Assembly: GCF_015560805.1 (NCBI RefSeq)
Contig: NZ_JADMSO010000014.1
Span: 1-64,000 of the forward strand
DNA: 64,000 nucleotides
Direction of reading: 5' to 3'
DNA from: Mediterraneibacter glycyrrhizinilyticus
GTDB lineage: Bacteria; Bacillota; Clostridia; Lachnospirales; Lachnospiraceae
The notes under the pieces were generated by a model. The model saw only the letters and a program-made list of their open reading frames with translations, made no database searches and had not been told where the DNA came from. Below are positions 8,409-17,574 of the stretch, piece after piece. The translations under genes and the position numbers were made by a program. Position 1 is the stretch's first letter, and each line of letters starts with the position of its first letter.

Positions 8409-9395
8409 ATGGAAATGAAAAGCAATGCTGCGAAGGGAAAGAAGCTGCACAGTAAAAATGCTGCGATGATCGCTTCCTATGGCGGATTGATATTCTGTAT
8501 CGTATTATTTACAATCGTGACACCGTTAAAGGGAGAAAGTATCTGGTCACCGACAAAATTAGCGACGTTGATGTCGGATGTAATCGTAACGGCGCTGATG
8601 TCAGTTGGAGCAGTATTTATATATGCACTTGGTAATCTTGATATTAGTATTGGAAAACAGATCGGGTTATATGCGGCAGTTATGGTGACGGTTGGAAATC
8701 TGACCGGTAGTCTGATCCCGGGAATTTTACTTTGTATTGCGTTGTCAATGGTAATTGCAGTGATTAACGGAGCTTCCGGACCGCTATTGAACATCATACC
8801 AATCATTCCATCAGTGGTTGTGATGCAGGTATTATCGGGAATTATTACAGTGATATTTGCAACGCTTGGAACGCGAAGTATTACGTTGAAAACGATTGAT
8901 TATAGTATTTTTAAATCACCGGTATTAATGTTAGTTGTTCTCGTGATTGAGGTTGCAGTGGCAGTATTCTTATTTAATTATACGGCAATAGGAAAACAGG
9001 CAAGGATGCTTGGGGCTAATAAAGTATCTGCGAGTCAGAGTGGTGTAAGTACCGTGAAAGTTCGAGTATTGTGTTATATCATTGCAGGAATTTGTTTTGT
9101 GGTTGCCGCGATCTTTCAGATGGGATATACCGGTTCTGCATCTGATTCAACAGGAACCGGGTTTGAAATGAACATTATGGTCGCATTGATTCTTGGTGGT
9201 ATGCCGATTTCCGGAGGTATGAGATCTCGTATTTCAGCAGCAGTAGTTGGAGCATTTACATTCTCACTTTTAGATGTGGGACTGCCGATGGTAGGATTAC
9301 CGACTCGAATGACATTTATTGTAAAAGCGATTGTATTTTTAGTTGTGGTATTGATTACAAGTAGAAGTAAAAAATCAAATGTATTACCAAAGTAA
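8409..9395 (+). CDS. Sugar ABC transporter permease, RbsC/BPD_transp_2 family (first)
   Basis: This 328-residue integral membrane protein has about eight to ten hydrophobic segments, starting with MIASYGGLIFCIVLFTIV near residue 25. Family hallmarks are LGNLDISIG after the second segment, the cytoplasmic GANKVSASQSGVSTVKVRV loop that contacts the ATPase, and LGGMPISGGMRSRISAAVVGA near the C terminus. It follows the ATPase after 13 bases with its own GGAGG. It should form a heterodimeric pore with the second permease at 10704-11711, which is less typical in sequence. Confidence 0.92.
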   Translation: MEMKSNAAKGKKLHSKNAAMIASYGGLIFCIVLFTIVTPLKGESIWSPTKLATLMSDVIVTALMSVGAVFIYALGNLDISIGKQIGLYAAVMVTVGNLTGSLIPGILLCIALSMVIAVINGASGPLLNIIPIIPSVVVMQVLSGIITVIFATLGTRSITLKTIDYSIFKSPVLMLVVLVIEVAVAVFLFNYTAIGKQARMLGANKVSASQSGVSTVKVRVLCYIIAGICFVVAAIFQMGYTGSASDSTGTGFEMNIMVALILGGMPISGGMRSRISAAVVGAFTFSLLDVGLPMVGLPTRMTFIVKAIVFLVVVLITSRSKKSNVLPK

Positions 9396-9420
9396 TAAAA
9401 TAGGAACGACCTATTTATTA
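9393..9420 (+). other. Intercistronic hairpin before the binding-protein gene
   Basis: Arms taataaaatagg and cctatttatta pair over 11 bp around aacga. No T-run follows. Hairpins in this position commonly protect or process mRNA so that the binding protein is made in excess over the permeases; that role is inferred. Confidence 0.55.
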
Positions 9421-9454
9421 AAATTATTAAAAAAGAAAAATGGAGGAAAAGAAA

Positions 9455-10669
9455 ATGCGTGTATGGAACAAAGTAACAAAAAGGATTGCAGCAGCGGTAT
9501 TGGTATCGAGTGTTGCAGCAACAGCATTGATGGGTTGCGGCGGAAGTGAGGCGCCAAAAGAGACAAATAATGCAGAGGAAACTACAAAAGGAGGAAAAAT
9601 TCTTTTGATGGCAAATTCAAGTAGTGGTCCGATGTACGATTTTAATTTAGCCTATATGGATATGTGGACAGAAGAGCTTGGATATACTTATGAAGTAATC
9701 TATGGTGATGCAGCGAATGACCCGGCAGGAAATCTTAATGCTGTGAAAAATGCGATGACTAGTGATGTGGTAGGGCTGATTACGATGCAAGATGGTGGAA
9801 TCACAGATATTATGGCAGAATATCCAGAGTTGTATGTTGCTGGAGTAGGATCTGATATGGCATCTGTATATAGTGAAGGCGGCGCTAGTGCGGCAGCAGC
9901 AGAGAACGATCATTTTCTCGGAACTGTTGCACCGGGATATGTAGATGGTATAGAAGTTGGAAAGATGTTTGCAAAAGCGATAGAAGATGCAGGATATAAG
10001 AAAATAGCAGTTTGCATGTCTCCGGCATTTGCATATCCGCAGTATGCAATCGCAGATCAGACGATCCGTGCAGAAATTGAAGCATACAACGAAACAGCAG
10101 AAGAACCGATTGAAGTAGTAGATGATGAAGCAACAGTGTTGATGTTCAAACCATTGGATGATACGTTTTTCAATGAACCAGATCACAAGGATTTGGATGC
10201 GATTGTTGGTTTATGTGGAGGACAAATGTTTGTGTATCCGACATTGACAAATGCGATTGGAAACGGAACTGCAAATCCGGATACGAAATTACTTACACTT
10301 GGTCTGGAGGGGGCAGATGATCTTGTGGCAGATGTAGGAACCGGAATCGTGCAGCAGTTATATGTACCGAACTTTGAAGAAATTTTCTTCCCAATTGTAA
10401 TGATCGACAATGCAATTCAGGGAAAACAGTACAGTGATTTTACAAAATCAGAAGTATTAGATGGTGTATATGTATCGATTACAAGTGATGAGATCATGAC
10501 GAATATCGAAGAAAACAGTCCATTGTTGTCTGCAGATATGTCCAAAACATCTGTATCAATCGAAGTTGGAAAAGAATATCTGACAAGATACAATCCAGAT
10601 GCAACATATGCTGACCTGAAAGAATTTATGGCTTCAGATGCATTTTCTGAAAAGGCATATGAGAAATAA
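9455..10669 (+). CDS. Sugar-binding lipoprotein of the ABC transporter
   Basis: The precursor has a lipoprotein signal: positive residues (MRVWNKVTKRIAAAV), a hydrophobic stretch and a lipobox ending LMGC, with the lipidated Cys near residue 29 followed by a Gly/Ser/Glu-rich linker. The mature part is a periplasmic-binding-protein fold of the ribose/galactose type (KILLMANSSSGPMYDFN, later VVGLITMQDGG). Many of the usual sugar-stacking positions are not recognisable, so the ligand could be an oligosaccharide or glycoside. The start was set at ATG 9455 because GGAGG at 9443-9447 lies just upstream; the in-frame ATG at 9440 overlaps it. Confidence 0.9.
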   Translation: MRVWNKVTKRIAAAVLVSSVAATALMGCGGSEAPKETNNAEETTKGGKILLMANSSSGPMYDFNLAYMDMWTEELGYTYEVIYGDAANDPAGNLNAVKNAMTSDVVGLITMQDGGITDIMAEYPELYVAGVGSDMASVYSEGGASAAAAENDHFLGTVAPGYVDGIEVGKMFAKAIEDAGYKKIAVCMSPAFAYPQYAIADQTIRAEIEAYNETAEEPIEVVDDEATVLMFKPLDDTFFNEPDHKDLDAIVGLCGGQMFVYPTLTNAIGNGTANPDTKLLTLGLEGADDLVADVGTGIVQQLYVPNFEEIFFPIVMIDNAIQGKQYSDFTKSEVLDGVYVSITSDEIMTNIEENSPLLSADMSKTSVSIEVGKEYLTRYNPDATYADLKEFMASDAFSEKAYEK

Positions 10670-10703
10670 TCGACACTGAAAATAAAGGAGGCAGTCTTCA
10701 GTT

Positions 10704-11711
10704 ATGAAAAGAAAAATGGGAATAGGAAAACGAATTGTAGGAACGCTTGCACTGCCGGTTATTATGTTTGTTATAATGATGATCTTTTGCTATTCAAATG
10801 GGAAGATGTATTTTGGAACAATGGATATGTGGAAGACGTTGATCGTCAATATTACGATTTCTACAACGTGTGCATTGGGGATTGGACTCCAGTTTAATAA
10901 TGGACGATTTGATTTTTCCGGTGGTGCAGTGATGTTGCTGTCAGCAATTGTTGGCGGCAACATTGCCAAAAATATGAACAATAATGTTGTGTTATTCGCG
11001 ATACTTTGTGCTGTTTTATGTACATTACTTAGTGTTACAGTTGCATTGCTGTATGTGTATGGAAGACTTCCGGTAGCAATCAGTACCATCACGATGGCAT
11101 TGATTTTCGAAGCAATTACACCGCTCGTTTACAATGGAGCGGGAATAAACTTTATTGCAAATATGGAGATGAAAAAACTGGCAACGTTTCCCGGTGTGTT
11201 GATTCCGTTTTTGATCGCTGTTTTGGTATATGTATTTTATAAAAGATATACATTGACAGGAAAACAGTCACAGCTTTTGACGAACAATCAGGGAGCGGCA
11301 GTTGACATTGGAATCAATGAGAAGAAAAATGTAATCCTGTCCTATGTGTTCAGTGGCATTATCTTTGGATGTGCAACTATGGTATGGACTTCGACAACGA
11401 TCAAATCGGCGTCATTCACATCATTATCAACGGTCAGTGATCTTTTTACAAATATTCTTCCGGTGTTTATCGGTCTGGCTTTGAGTAAATATTGTGGAGA
11501 AGCAATCGGAACGGTGATAGGAGCAATTACATTGAGTTTGATGTCCTATGGATTACAGGCTGTTCTGTCAGCAGAATTGGGAAGCGCAATTTCAATGGTC
11601 ATGATGGGATTATTTATTTTCATCTTTAATATTATCACAACTCCTTATGGAAGTGTTGTTACAGCGTGGTTTCAGGCAAGAAAGCGAAAAGGAGAATTGA
11701 AAAAAGCATGA
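10704..11711 (+). CDS. Sugar ABC transporter permease, RbsC-like (second, divergent)
   Basis: This membrane protein of 335 residues has hydrophobic segments from about residue 12 (ALPVIMFVIMMIFCY) to about 320. It shares the RbsC layout (LGIGLQFNNGRFDFSGGAVMLLS resembles the conserved DLSVG loop) but is clearly divergent, and the ATPase-contact loop is reduced to the region VDIGINEKKN. It lies after the binding protein with GGAGG 5' of the ATG and overlaps the GH3 gene by four bases (ATGA). It presumably pairs with the first permease to make a heterodimeric importer. Confidence 0.87.
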   Translation: MKRKMGIGKRIVGTLALPVIMFVIMMIFCYSNGKMYFGTMDMWKTLIVNITISTTCALGIGLQFNNGRFDFSGGAVMLLSAIVGGNIAKNMNNNVVLFAILCAVLCTLLSVTVALLYVYGRLPVAISTITMALIFEAITPLVYNGAGINFIANMEMKKLATFPGVLIPFLIAVLVYVFYKRYTLTGKQSQLLTNNQGAAVDIGINEKKNVILSYVFSGIIFGCATMVWTSTTIKSASFTSLSTVSDLFTNILPVFIGLALSKYCGEAIGTVIGAITLSLMSYGLQAVLSAELGSAISMVMMGLFIFIFNIITTPYGSVVTAWFQARKRKGELKKA

Positions 11712-13435
11712 TTGATTTAAAAGAAAAACCATTTGACTTGGATCAGGAAGCAATAACATGGGTTCAGGAAACATTGTCCGGTATGACAACAGAAGAAAAA
11801 ATCGGACAGTTGTTTATTAATCTTGGACGAAGTACAGATGAGGCTTATATCAAAAATATGGTAGAAACGTATCATATTGGGGGCGCCCGCTATACAGAAT
11901 CAGATCCGGAAAAGGTTTTTAAGCAAAATCAAACGTATCAGAAATACAGTAAGATTCCGATGTTTATTGCGGTCAATGGAGAGACCGGCGGAAATACATT
12001 TTGCAACACAGGGACATTTGTTGCGACAGAGGCAGAATGCGAAGCAACCGGCAATGTACAGGCGGCATATAAAATGGGACAAGTGTGTGGAAGCGAGGCA
12101 GAAGCGCTGGGCTGTAATTGGAATTTTGCACCGATTGGAGATATTGTATTTAATTGGAGAAATACAATTGTGAATACAAGATCGTTCGGGAAAGAACCGG
12201 AAACAGTTTTAGAAATGTGTCGGGCATATTTGAAGGGAAGCCGTGAGAGCAATGTACTTTCTTGTGTGAAGCATTTTCCGGGAGATGGTGTAGAAGAACG
12301 AGATCAGCATTTGGTAATGGGAATCAATAATTTGTCTTGTGAAGAGTGGGATGAATCTTTTGGTAAAGTATATCAGACTTTGATCAATGAAGGATTGGAG
12401 TCCATTATGGCAGGGCATATTGCACTACCTGCGTATAGCAGACATTTTTATCCGGAATTGAAAGATGAAGAGATTATGCCGGCAACGTTGGCACCGGAAT
12501 TGATTCAAGGATTGTTAAGAACGAAAATGGGATTCCAGGGAATTGTTGTAACGGATGCATCTCACATGGGGGGGATGTTGAGTGCAAAACCGCGTTCGAT
12601 GCAGGTTCCGGGGGCAATTGCAGCCGGTTGCGATATGTTTTTGTTTTTCCATGATCCGGCGGAAGATTTTCAGTATATGCTGGCTGGATATAAACAAGGT
12701 GTGATTACCGAGGAACGTTTAAATGAAGCGGTAACAAGGATTCTTGGGATGAAAGCAAAGTTGGGGCTGCATAAAAAGAGAATTGCGGATCAGTTGGATG
12801 AACGAGGCGTATTAGGGTGTGAAAGACATCATCAAATTGCAGAAGAAATTGCAGATCAGGCGATTACACTTGTAAAAGATACGAAACATTTACTTCCGAT
12901 AAATGTGGATGAAAAAAAACGTGCAAAATTGTATTATCTGGAAAGCGCGCCGATTTCTTATGCGGACGGTACAGACAAAGCAAAAGAAATTGTTATTGAA
13001 GAGCTGGAAAGAGTTGGGTTTGAAGTGGATGTGAATACATCTTATTATGAACTTGAGATGCAGGAGATGTCGCGGTTCAACCGATATAAGGTAATGGATA
13101 TGCCGGGATCCGAAGAATTTAAATCCAAATATGATATTGTGTTTGTGTTCGTCAACATGAATGGTTATGCACAAGAAAATAATGTTCGTGTGAAATATTC
13201 TGCGGCACATTCCAATGAACTTCCGTGGTGGATACAAGAAGTTCCTACTGTATGTGTTTCATTGAATTATACGAATCATCTGTATGACCTTCCGATGATG
13301 AAAACATTTATTAATGCCTACGCACCAACACGAGAATGTATTCGCGCAACAGTGGAAAAACTTGTTGGTAAGAGTGAATTTAAAGGAAAGTACAATGAAA
13401 ATGTATGGTGTGGAAGTTGGGACACACGACTGTAA
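11708..13435 (+). CDS. Short NagZ-like GH3 glycosidase
   Basis: This 575-residue cytoplasmic enzyme (no signal peptide) has a GH3 barrel (about 20-360) and a C-terminal alpha/beta domain. The nucleophile is Asp283 in VVTDASHMGG. The loop KHFPGDGVEERDQH (His189) corresponds to the NagZ-type KHFPGHGDT loop, which supplies an Asp/His acid-base, but it is altered and longer. Substrate cannot be read: N-acetylhexosaminidase is the family default, but the context argues for a plant-glycoside beta-glycosidase. The ATG at 11708 overlaps the permease stop (ATGA), so translation is coupled. A close paralogue lies at 30886-32574. Confidence 0.87.
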   Translation: MIDLKEKPFDLDQEAITWVQETLSGMTTEEKIGQLFINLGRSTDEAYIKNMVETYHIGGARYTESDPEKVFKQNQTYQKYSKIPMFIAVNGETGGNTFCNTGTFVATEAECEATGNVQAAYKMGQVCGSEAEALGCNWNFAPIGDIVFNWRNTIVNTRSFGKEPETVLEMCRAYLKGSRESNVLSCVKHFPGDGVEERDQHLVMGINNLSCEEWDESFGKVYQTLINEGLESIMAGHIALPAYSRHFYPELKDEEIMPATLAPELIQGLLRTKMGFQGIVVTDASHMGGMLSAKPRSMQVPGAIAAGCDMFLFFHDPAEDFQYMLAGYKQGVITEERLNEAVTRILGMKAKLGLHKKRIADQLDERGVLGCERHHQIAEEIADQAITLVKDTKHLLPINVDEKKRAKLYYLESAPISYADGTDKAKEIVIEELERVGFEVDVNTSYYELEMQEMSRFNRYKVMDMPGSEEFKSKYDIVFVFVNMNGYAQENNVRVKYSAAHSNELPWWIQEVPTVCVSLNYTNHLYDLPMMKTFINAYAPTRECIRATVEKLVGKSEFKGKYNENVWCGSWDTRL

Positions 13436-13460
13436 GCATAAAATATTTGTGAATGAAGAG

Positions 13461-13486
13461 ACAGCCACACCATATGGTGTGGCTGT
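13461..13486. repeat. Perfect 26-bp palindrome between GH3 and GH78
   Basis: The sequence acagccacaccat is followed by its exact reverse complement with no spacer. It lies between the GH3 stop and the GH78 ribosome binding site and is not followed by T-runs. It may be an mRNA processing or stabilising hairpin, or a protein-binding site. Confidence 0.75.
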
Positions 13487-13512
13487 TGAAATATAAAGAG
13501 GAGATAAATTCT

Positions 13513-16050
13513 ATGGAAATTATAAAGTTAAGGACAAATCATTTGGAAAATCCAATTGGTTATAATCTGGAAAGATTTTCTTTGTCTTGGATTGTAAAAT
13601 GTGAGGGAACATATCAAAAAGCATCCAGAGTAGAGGTGTCAGAGTCGGAGCAATTTGAAACACTTATTTCTGACAGCGGATGGAAAAGATTGGACAATTT
13701 GAGTTATATACCGTTGGACGAAAAGGGCGATTTTTTGAATTTAAAGCCGATGACAAGGTATTATTGGAGAGTTTCCGTAAAGAGTGATAATGGAGAGGAA
13801 GCAACAAGTTGTACGGCATTTTTTGAAACGGCAAAAAATGGAATAGAGTGGGATGCAAAATGGATTTGTGCGCCATTTTCTGAACATCCTATATTCCGAG
13901 GTAGATTTTTTGCACATAGCGGTCAAAAAATACGGCTTTATATGTGTGGCGTTGGGTTATATGAAGTGTATTGTAATGGGAAAAAAATTACTGAAGAAGT
14001 GCTTCTTCCAGGATACCATAGTTATGATCTTCAACTGATGTATCAAACTTTTGTGTTAAATTCGTTGATTCAGGATGGAGAAAATGAAGTTACTGTTATG
14101 TTAGGAAAAGGCTGGTATATGGGACGTTTCGGATTTGGCGGAGGCGTTAGTGATATATATGGAGATCAGATGACGTTTTTGTGCGAAATTTATGCAGATG
14201 ACCAGAAAGTTCTTGAGAGTGATGACAGATGGGAATGTAGAAAATCTCCTGTTGTAGACAGCAACATTTATGATGGTGAAATATGGGATGCAAGATTAGA
14301 AGACGATGGTCAATGGGAAAAGGTTCATTTTTTATCTAAAGAAAAAGCATCTGCCATGAAGAAGCGGCTGACGGAAAGGAGAAATCCGAAAACAAAGGTG
14401 ATCGATCATATAAGACCGAAGGAAATTATTTATACGAAAAAAGGGGATACCGTTCTTGATTTTGGTCAAAATATGGCAGGATGGTTTACATTTTACTGTA
14501 AGGAATCATATGGAAAGGAAGTTACGGTAGAATGTGGAGAAATCATGCAGAATGGAGAATTCTATCGGGAAAATCTTCGTACAGCACAGGCAAAATTAAC
14601 ATATGTGTCAAATGGAAAAAATAGAGTTGTCAGACCACACTTTACTTTTTATGGATTTCGATATTTAAAGGTTCAAGGATTGAAGAATGTGGAGGAAGCA
14701 GATTTTTGCGCTCATGTTATATCCTCGGTGTCGGAACGTACGGGAGAATGGGAAACAAGTAACCCGAAAGTCAATCGCTTAATAGCAAATAGTTGTTGGG
14801 GACAGCTCGGAAATTTTATTGAAGTACCGACAGATTGTCCTCAGCGCGATGAACGAATGGGATGGACGGGTGATGCGCAGATTTTCAGTGCAACTGCATG
14901 TTATCAGTATGATTCCTCTGCTTTTTACGCAAAATTTATTCACGATATGTGGTTAGAACAAAAGGAAATAGGAGGAAGTGTTCCATTCGTTATTCCATCG
15001 CCAAAAGTTAATCTGATGCCAGGCGCAAGACAGAGCAGCGGAAGTTGTGCATGGAGTGATGCAGCTACAATTCTGCCATGGACATTATATTGGTATTATG
15101 GAGACCGTTCTTTATTGGAAGAAGAATATCAAGGAATGAAAGCGTGGGTGGATTTTATACGTACACAGGAAACAGAGGAGCATCTTTGGCAGAGCGGTTT
15201 TCATTTTGCAGACTGGCTTGCTTTAGATAATCCAAATCCAGGACCGGCAGGAAAAACAGATCCATTTTATTGTGCGAGTGCATACTATTATTATGCATCT
15301 GTATTAACGGCGAAAGCAGCACAGATTTTAGGGAATAAGGAAGATGCGATATTTTATCAAAAATTAGCAAATCAGATAAAAGAAGCTTTTCAGAAGGCAT
15401 ACTTTACTGAAGAGGGAAAATGTCTTGTGGATACGCAAACGGCATATATTCTTGCGTTGATGTTTGAGTTATGTAGAGAAGAAGACCGAGAAAAAGTTGC
15501 AGAGCAATTACATAAAAAATTATTGAAAAATAAGATGCATTTGGATACCGGATTTGTTGGAACAGGATATTTATGTAAAGCGTTAGCAAAAGTAGGATTA
15601 CAAAAGGATGCGGTGACGCTTTTGCTTCAAGAAGATATGCCGGGGTGGTTGTATCAGGTTATTATGGGGGCAACGACAATCTGGGAACGATGGAATAGTA
15701 TTCTTCCGGATGGAACAATTAATCCGGAAGGGATGAATAGCTTGAACCACTATGCAAATGGTGCGGTGTGTCAGTGGATTTATGAAGATTTGATCGGGAT
15801 TGCACCGATGGAAGCAGGGTTTAAGAAGGTGTTATTTGCGCCGAAACCAGATATACGCTTAGAATATGCAAGAGGAACTTATGAAAGTGCGATGGGAACC
15901 TATCAATGTAGCTGGAAATTTGTGGAGGGGGTGTGTCATTATTCTTTGACAATACCTTTTGATTGTACAGCAAGGATTGTGATTGAAGGATGTGATATGG
16001 GAGAATATACATCGGGAATCTATCAGTTTGAAGGAGGAAAATGGAAATGA
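13513..16050 (+). CDS. GH78 alpha-L-rhamnosidase (paralogue 1)
   Basis: This 845-residue enzyme removes terminal alpha-L-rhamnose. The order is an N-terminal fibronectin-like domain (about 1-115, ENPIGYNLERFSLSW), beta-sandwich domains with LYMCGVGLYEVYCNGKK, a concanavalin-like region around DTVLDFGQNMAGW, then the (alpha/alpha)6 catalytic barrel and a C-terminal sandwich. The acid motif DCPQRDERMGWTGD carries Glu447, and ATTIWERWNS carries the base Glu725. There is no signal peptide, so it acts in the cytoplasm on imported glycosides. The start at 13513 follows GAGGAG; an upstream in-frame ATG (13453) lies before the palindrome. It overlaps the next gene by four bases. Confidence 0.95.
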   Translation: MEIIKLRTNHLENPIGYNLERFSLSWIVKCEGTYQKASRVEVSESEQFETLISDSGWKRLDNLSYIPLDEKGDFLNLKPMTRYYWRVSVKSDNGEEATSCTAFFETAKNGIEWDAKWICAPFSEHPIFRGRFFAHSGQKIRLYMCGVGLYEVYCNGKKITEEVLLPGYHSYDLQLMYQTFVLNSLIQDGENEVTVMLGKGWYMGRFGFGGGVSDIYGDQMTFLCEIYADDQKVLESDDRWECRKSPVVDSNIYDGEIWDARLEDDGQWEKVHFLSKEKASAMKKRLTERRNPKTKVIDHIRPKEIIYTKKGDTVLDFGQNMAGWFTFYCKESYGKEVTVECGEIMQNGEFYRENLRTAQAKLTYVSNGKNRVVRPHFTFYGFRYLKVQGLKNVEEADFCAHVISSVSERTGEWETSNPKVNRLIANSCWGQLGNFIEVPTDCPQRDERMGWTGDAQIFSATACYQYDSSAFYAKFIHDMWLEQKEIGGSVPFVIPSPKVNLMPGARQSSGSCAWSDAATILPWTLYWYYGDRSLLEEEYQGMKAWVDFIRTQETEEHLWQSGFHFADWLALDNPNPGPAGKTDPFYCASAYYYYASVLTAKAAQILGNKEDAIFYQKLANQIKEAFQKAYFTEEGKCLVDTQTAYILALMFELCREEDREKVAEQLHKKLLKNKMHLDTGFVGTGYLCKALAKVGLQKDAVTLLLQEDMPGWLYQVIMGATTIWERWNSILPDGTINPEGMNSLNHYANGAVCQWIYEDLIGIAPMEAGFKKVLFAPKPDIRLEYARGTYESAMGTYQCSWKFVEGVCHYSLTIPFDCTARIVIEGCDMGEYTSGIYQFEGGKWK

Positions 16051-17480
16051 AGCAAGCAGTGATGAATCCATATTTGCCGCTATATGAATATGTTCCAGAT
16101 GGAGAACCAAGAATTTTCGGCACACGTTTATACGTATATGGATCTCATGATTATGCAGGGGGAGAAAAAGGATTTTGTCCCGGAGATTATATGGTGTGGT
16201 CTGCTCCGCTGGACGATTTAAGTAATTGGGAGTGCGGAGGTGTTGCGTTTCCACGTAGTGATTGTCCGGAATTGACAGAGACAGATGCAATGGCTGCGCC
16301 GGATGTGGTGAAAGGACCGGGTGGACGCTATTATATGTATTGGAATACAAATGCACAGAAAGTATGCCGGGTAGCGGTGAGTGAGGTGCCGGAAGGTCCA
16401 TTTTCCTATTATGGAGAGGTTCGACGTGCAGATGGAACAATATATGATGATTTTAAAATGTTTGATCCGGGCGTTCTTGTAGATGATGACGGAAGTATAT
16501 ATTTGTTTACCGGGTTTTGTATGCCGGGACCTGTGCCGGAACGGTATAAAAATATGCCGTCCCCATTTGCGGAGACTAGTATCGGATTTGAGTTAGAAGA
16601 AGATATGCTGACTATAAAAAGGGGACCTGTTCCGATAATTCCCGGAGCCAATGTCAGTACGGGAACCGGGTTTGAAGGACACGGATTTTATGAAGCATCA
16701 AGTCCGAGAAAAATAAATGGAAAATATGTGATGGTATATTCGGGAGAAACAAGCCATGAATTATGCTATGCTGTATCAGATTCTCCGTTGGGAGTTTATA
16801 CATATAAGGGGGTTCTTGTCAGTAGCGCAGATATTGGGATACATGGAAATAAAAATCCGATTATGCCATATGGAAATGTGCATGGCGGGCTGGTACAAAT
16901 AAAAGAGGACTGGTATATTTTTTATCATAGGCAGACCCATGCAATTGAATGTTGCAGACAAGGGTGTGCAGAAAAACTTTCTGTACGAGAAGATGGATCT
17001 TTTCAACAGGCAGAAATTACAAGCTGTGGGTTGAATGACGGACCGATTCCAACAAAGGGAACTTATAATGCATGTTATTGCTGCTGTCTGAAGGGAAGTT
17101 TGTTTTCACAAGAAAAATTAAATGTTCGGGAAAATCGACGTGAAAGTGAAGGATATATTTATGAAGAATCTACGGGGATAGATGAGACAAAATCTTTGCA
17201 TTATCTGGCAAACTTAAAAAAAGATACCGTTGTAGGATTTAAATATTTTGAATGGCAGAACGTTCGAAATATTGCAGTGAAATTACGTGGCGAAGGAAAT
17301 GTTTCGATAGAGGTGCATATAGACTCTCCGGAAGGAAAATGTATTGGAAAGACGAAGGTGAATCTTTCGTGTTTGTGGGAAGACTATGATATTGATATAC
17401 AGAATATAGATGGAGTTCATGCGTTATATTTTGTTTTTGAAGCAGAAAAGATAGTAGAGTTTATGGAATTTACATTTTAA
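16047..17480 (+). CDS. GH43 glycosidase with C-terminal beta-sandwich (paralogue 1)
   Basis: A GH43 five-bladed propeller (about 1-330) is followed by a sandwich domain resembling CBM6 modules (about 345-475). The catalytic base is the Asp in EYVPDGEPRIF, the modulating Asp lies in KMFDPGVLVDDDG, and the acid Glu is in GFYEASSPRK. The likely activity is alpha-L-arabinofuranosidase or beta-xylosidase/galactosidase; the family is too broad to choose. The start was set at ATG 16047 (ATGA overlap with the GH78 stop), nine bases after GGAGG; the ATG at 16041 would be too close. It is the last gene of the ABC operon, and a paralogue lies at 27785-29299. Confidence 0.9.
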   Translation: MKQAVMNPYLPLYEYVPDGEPRIFGTRLYVYGSHDYAGGEKGFCPGDYMVWSAPLDDLSNWECGGVAFPRSDCPELTETDAMAAPDVVKGPGGRYYMYWNTNAQKVCRVAVSEVPEGPFSYYGEVRRADGTIYDDFKMFDPGVLVDDDGSIYLFTGFCMPGPVPERYKNMPSPFAETSIGFELEEDMLTIKRGPVPIIPGANVSTGTGFEGHGFYEASSPRKINGKYVMVYSGETSHELCYAVSDSPLGVYTYKGVLVSSADIGIHGNKNPIMPYGNVHGGLVQIKEDWYIFYHRQTHAIECCRQGCAEKLSVREDGSFQQAEITSCGLNDGPIPTKGTYNACYCCCLKGSLFSQEKLNVRENRRESEGYIYEESTGIDETKSLHYLANLKKDTVVGFKYFEWQNVRNIAVKLRGEGNVSIEVHIDSPEGKCIGKTKVNLSCLWEDYDIDIQNIDGVHALYFVFEAEKIVEFMEFTF

Positions 17481-17500
17481 AACAAAAGTGTAATATATAG

Positions 17501-17547
17501 AAAACTCCGTTCTGATTGAGACATAACATCAGAACGGAGTTTTTCTA
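17501..17547. terminator. Bidirectional terminator between convergent operons
   Basis: Arms aaaactccgttctgat (17501-17516) and atcagaacggagtttt (17528-17543) pair perfectly over 16 bp, with T-runs on both strands. It ends the ABC/GH78 operon and the convergent GH3 gene. Confidence 0.93.
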
Positions 17548-17574
17548 TACATGTATAAAAAATGAAAATGATTT

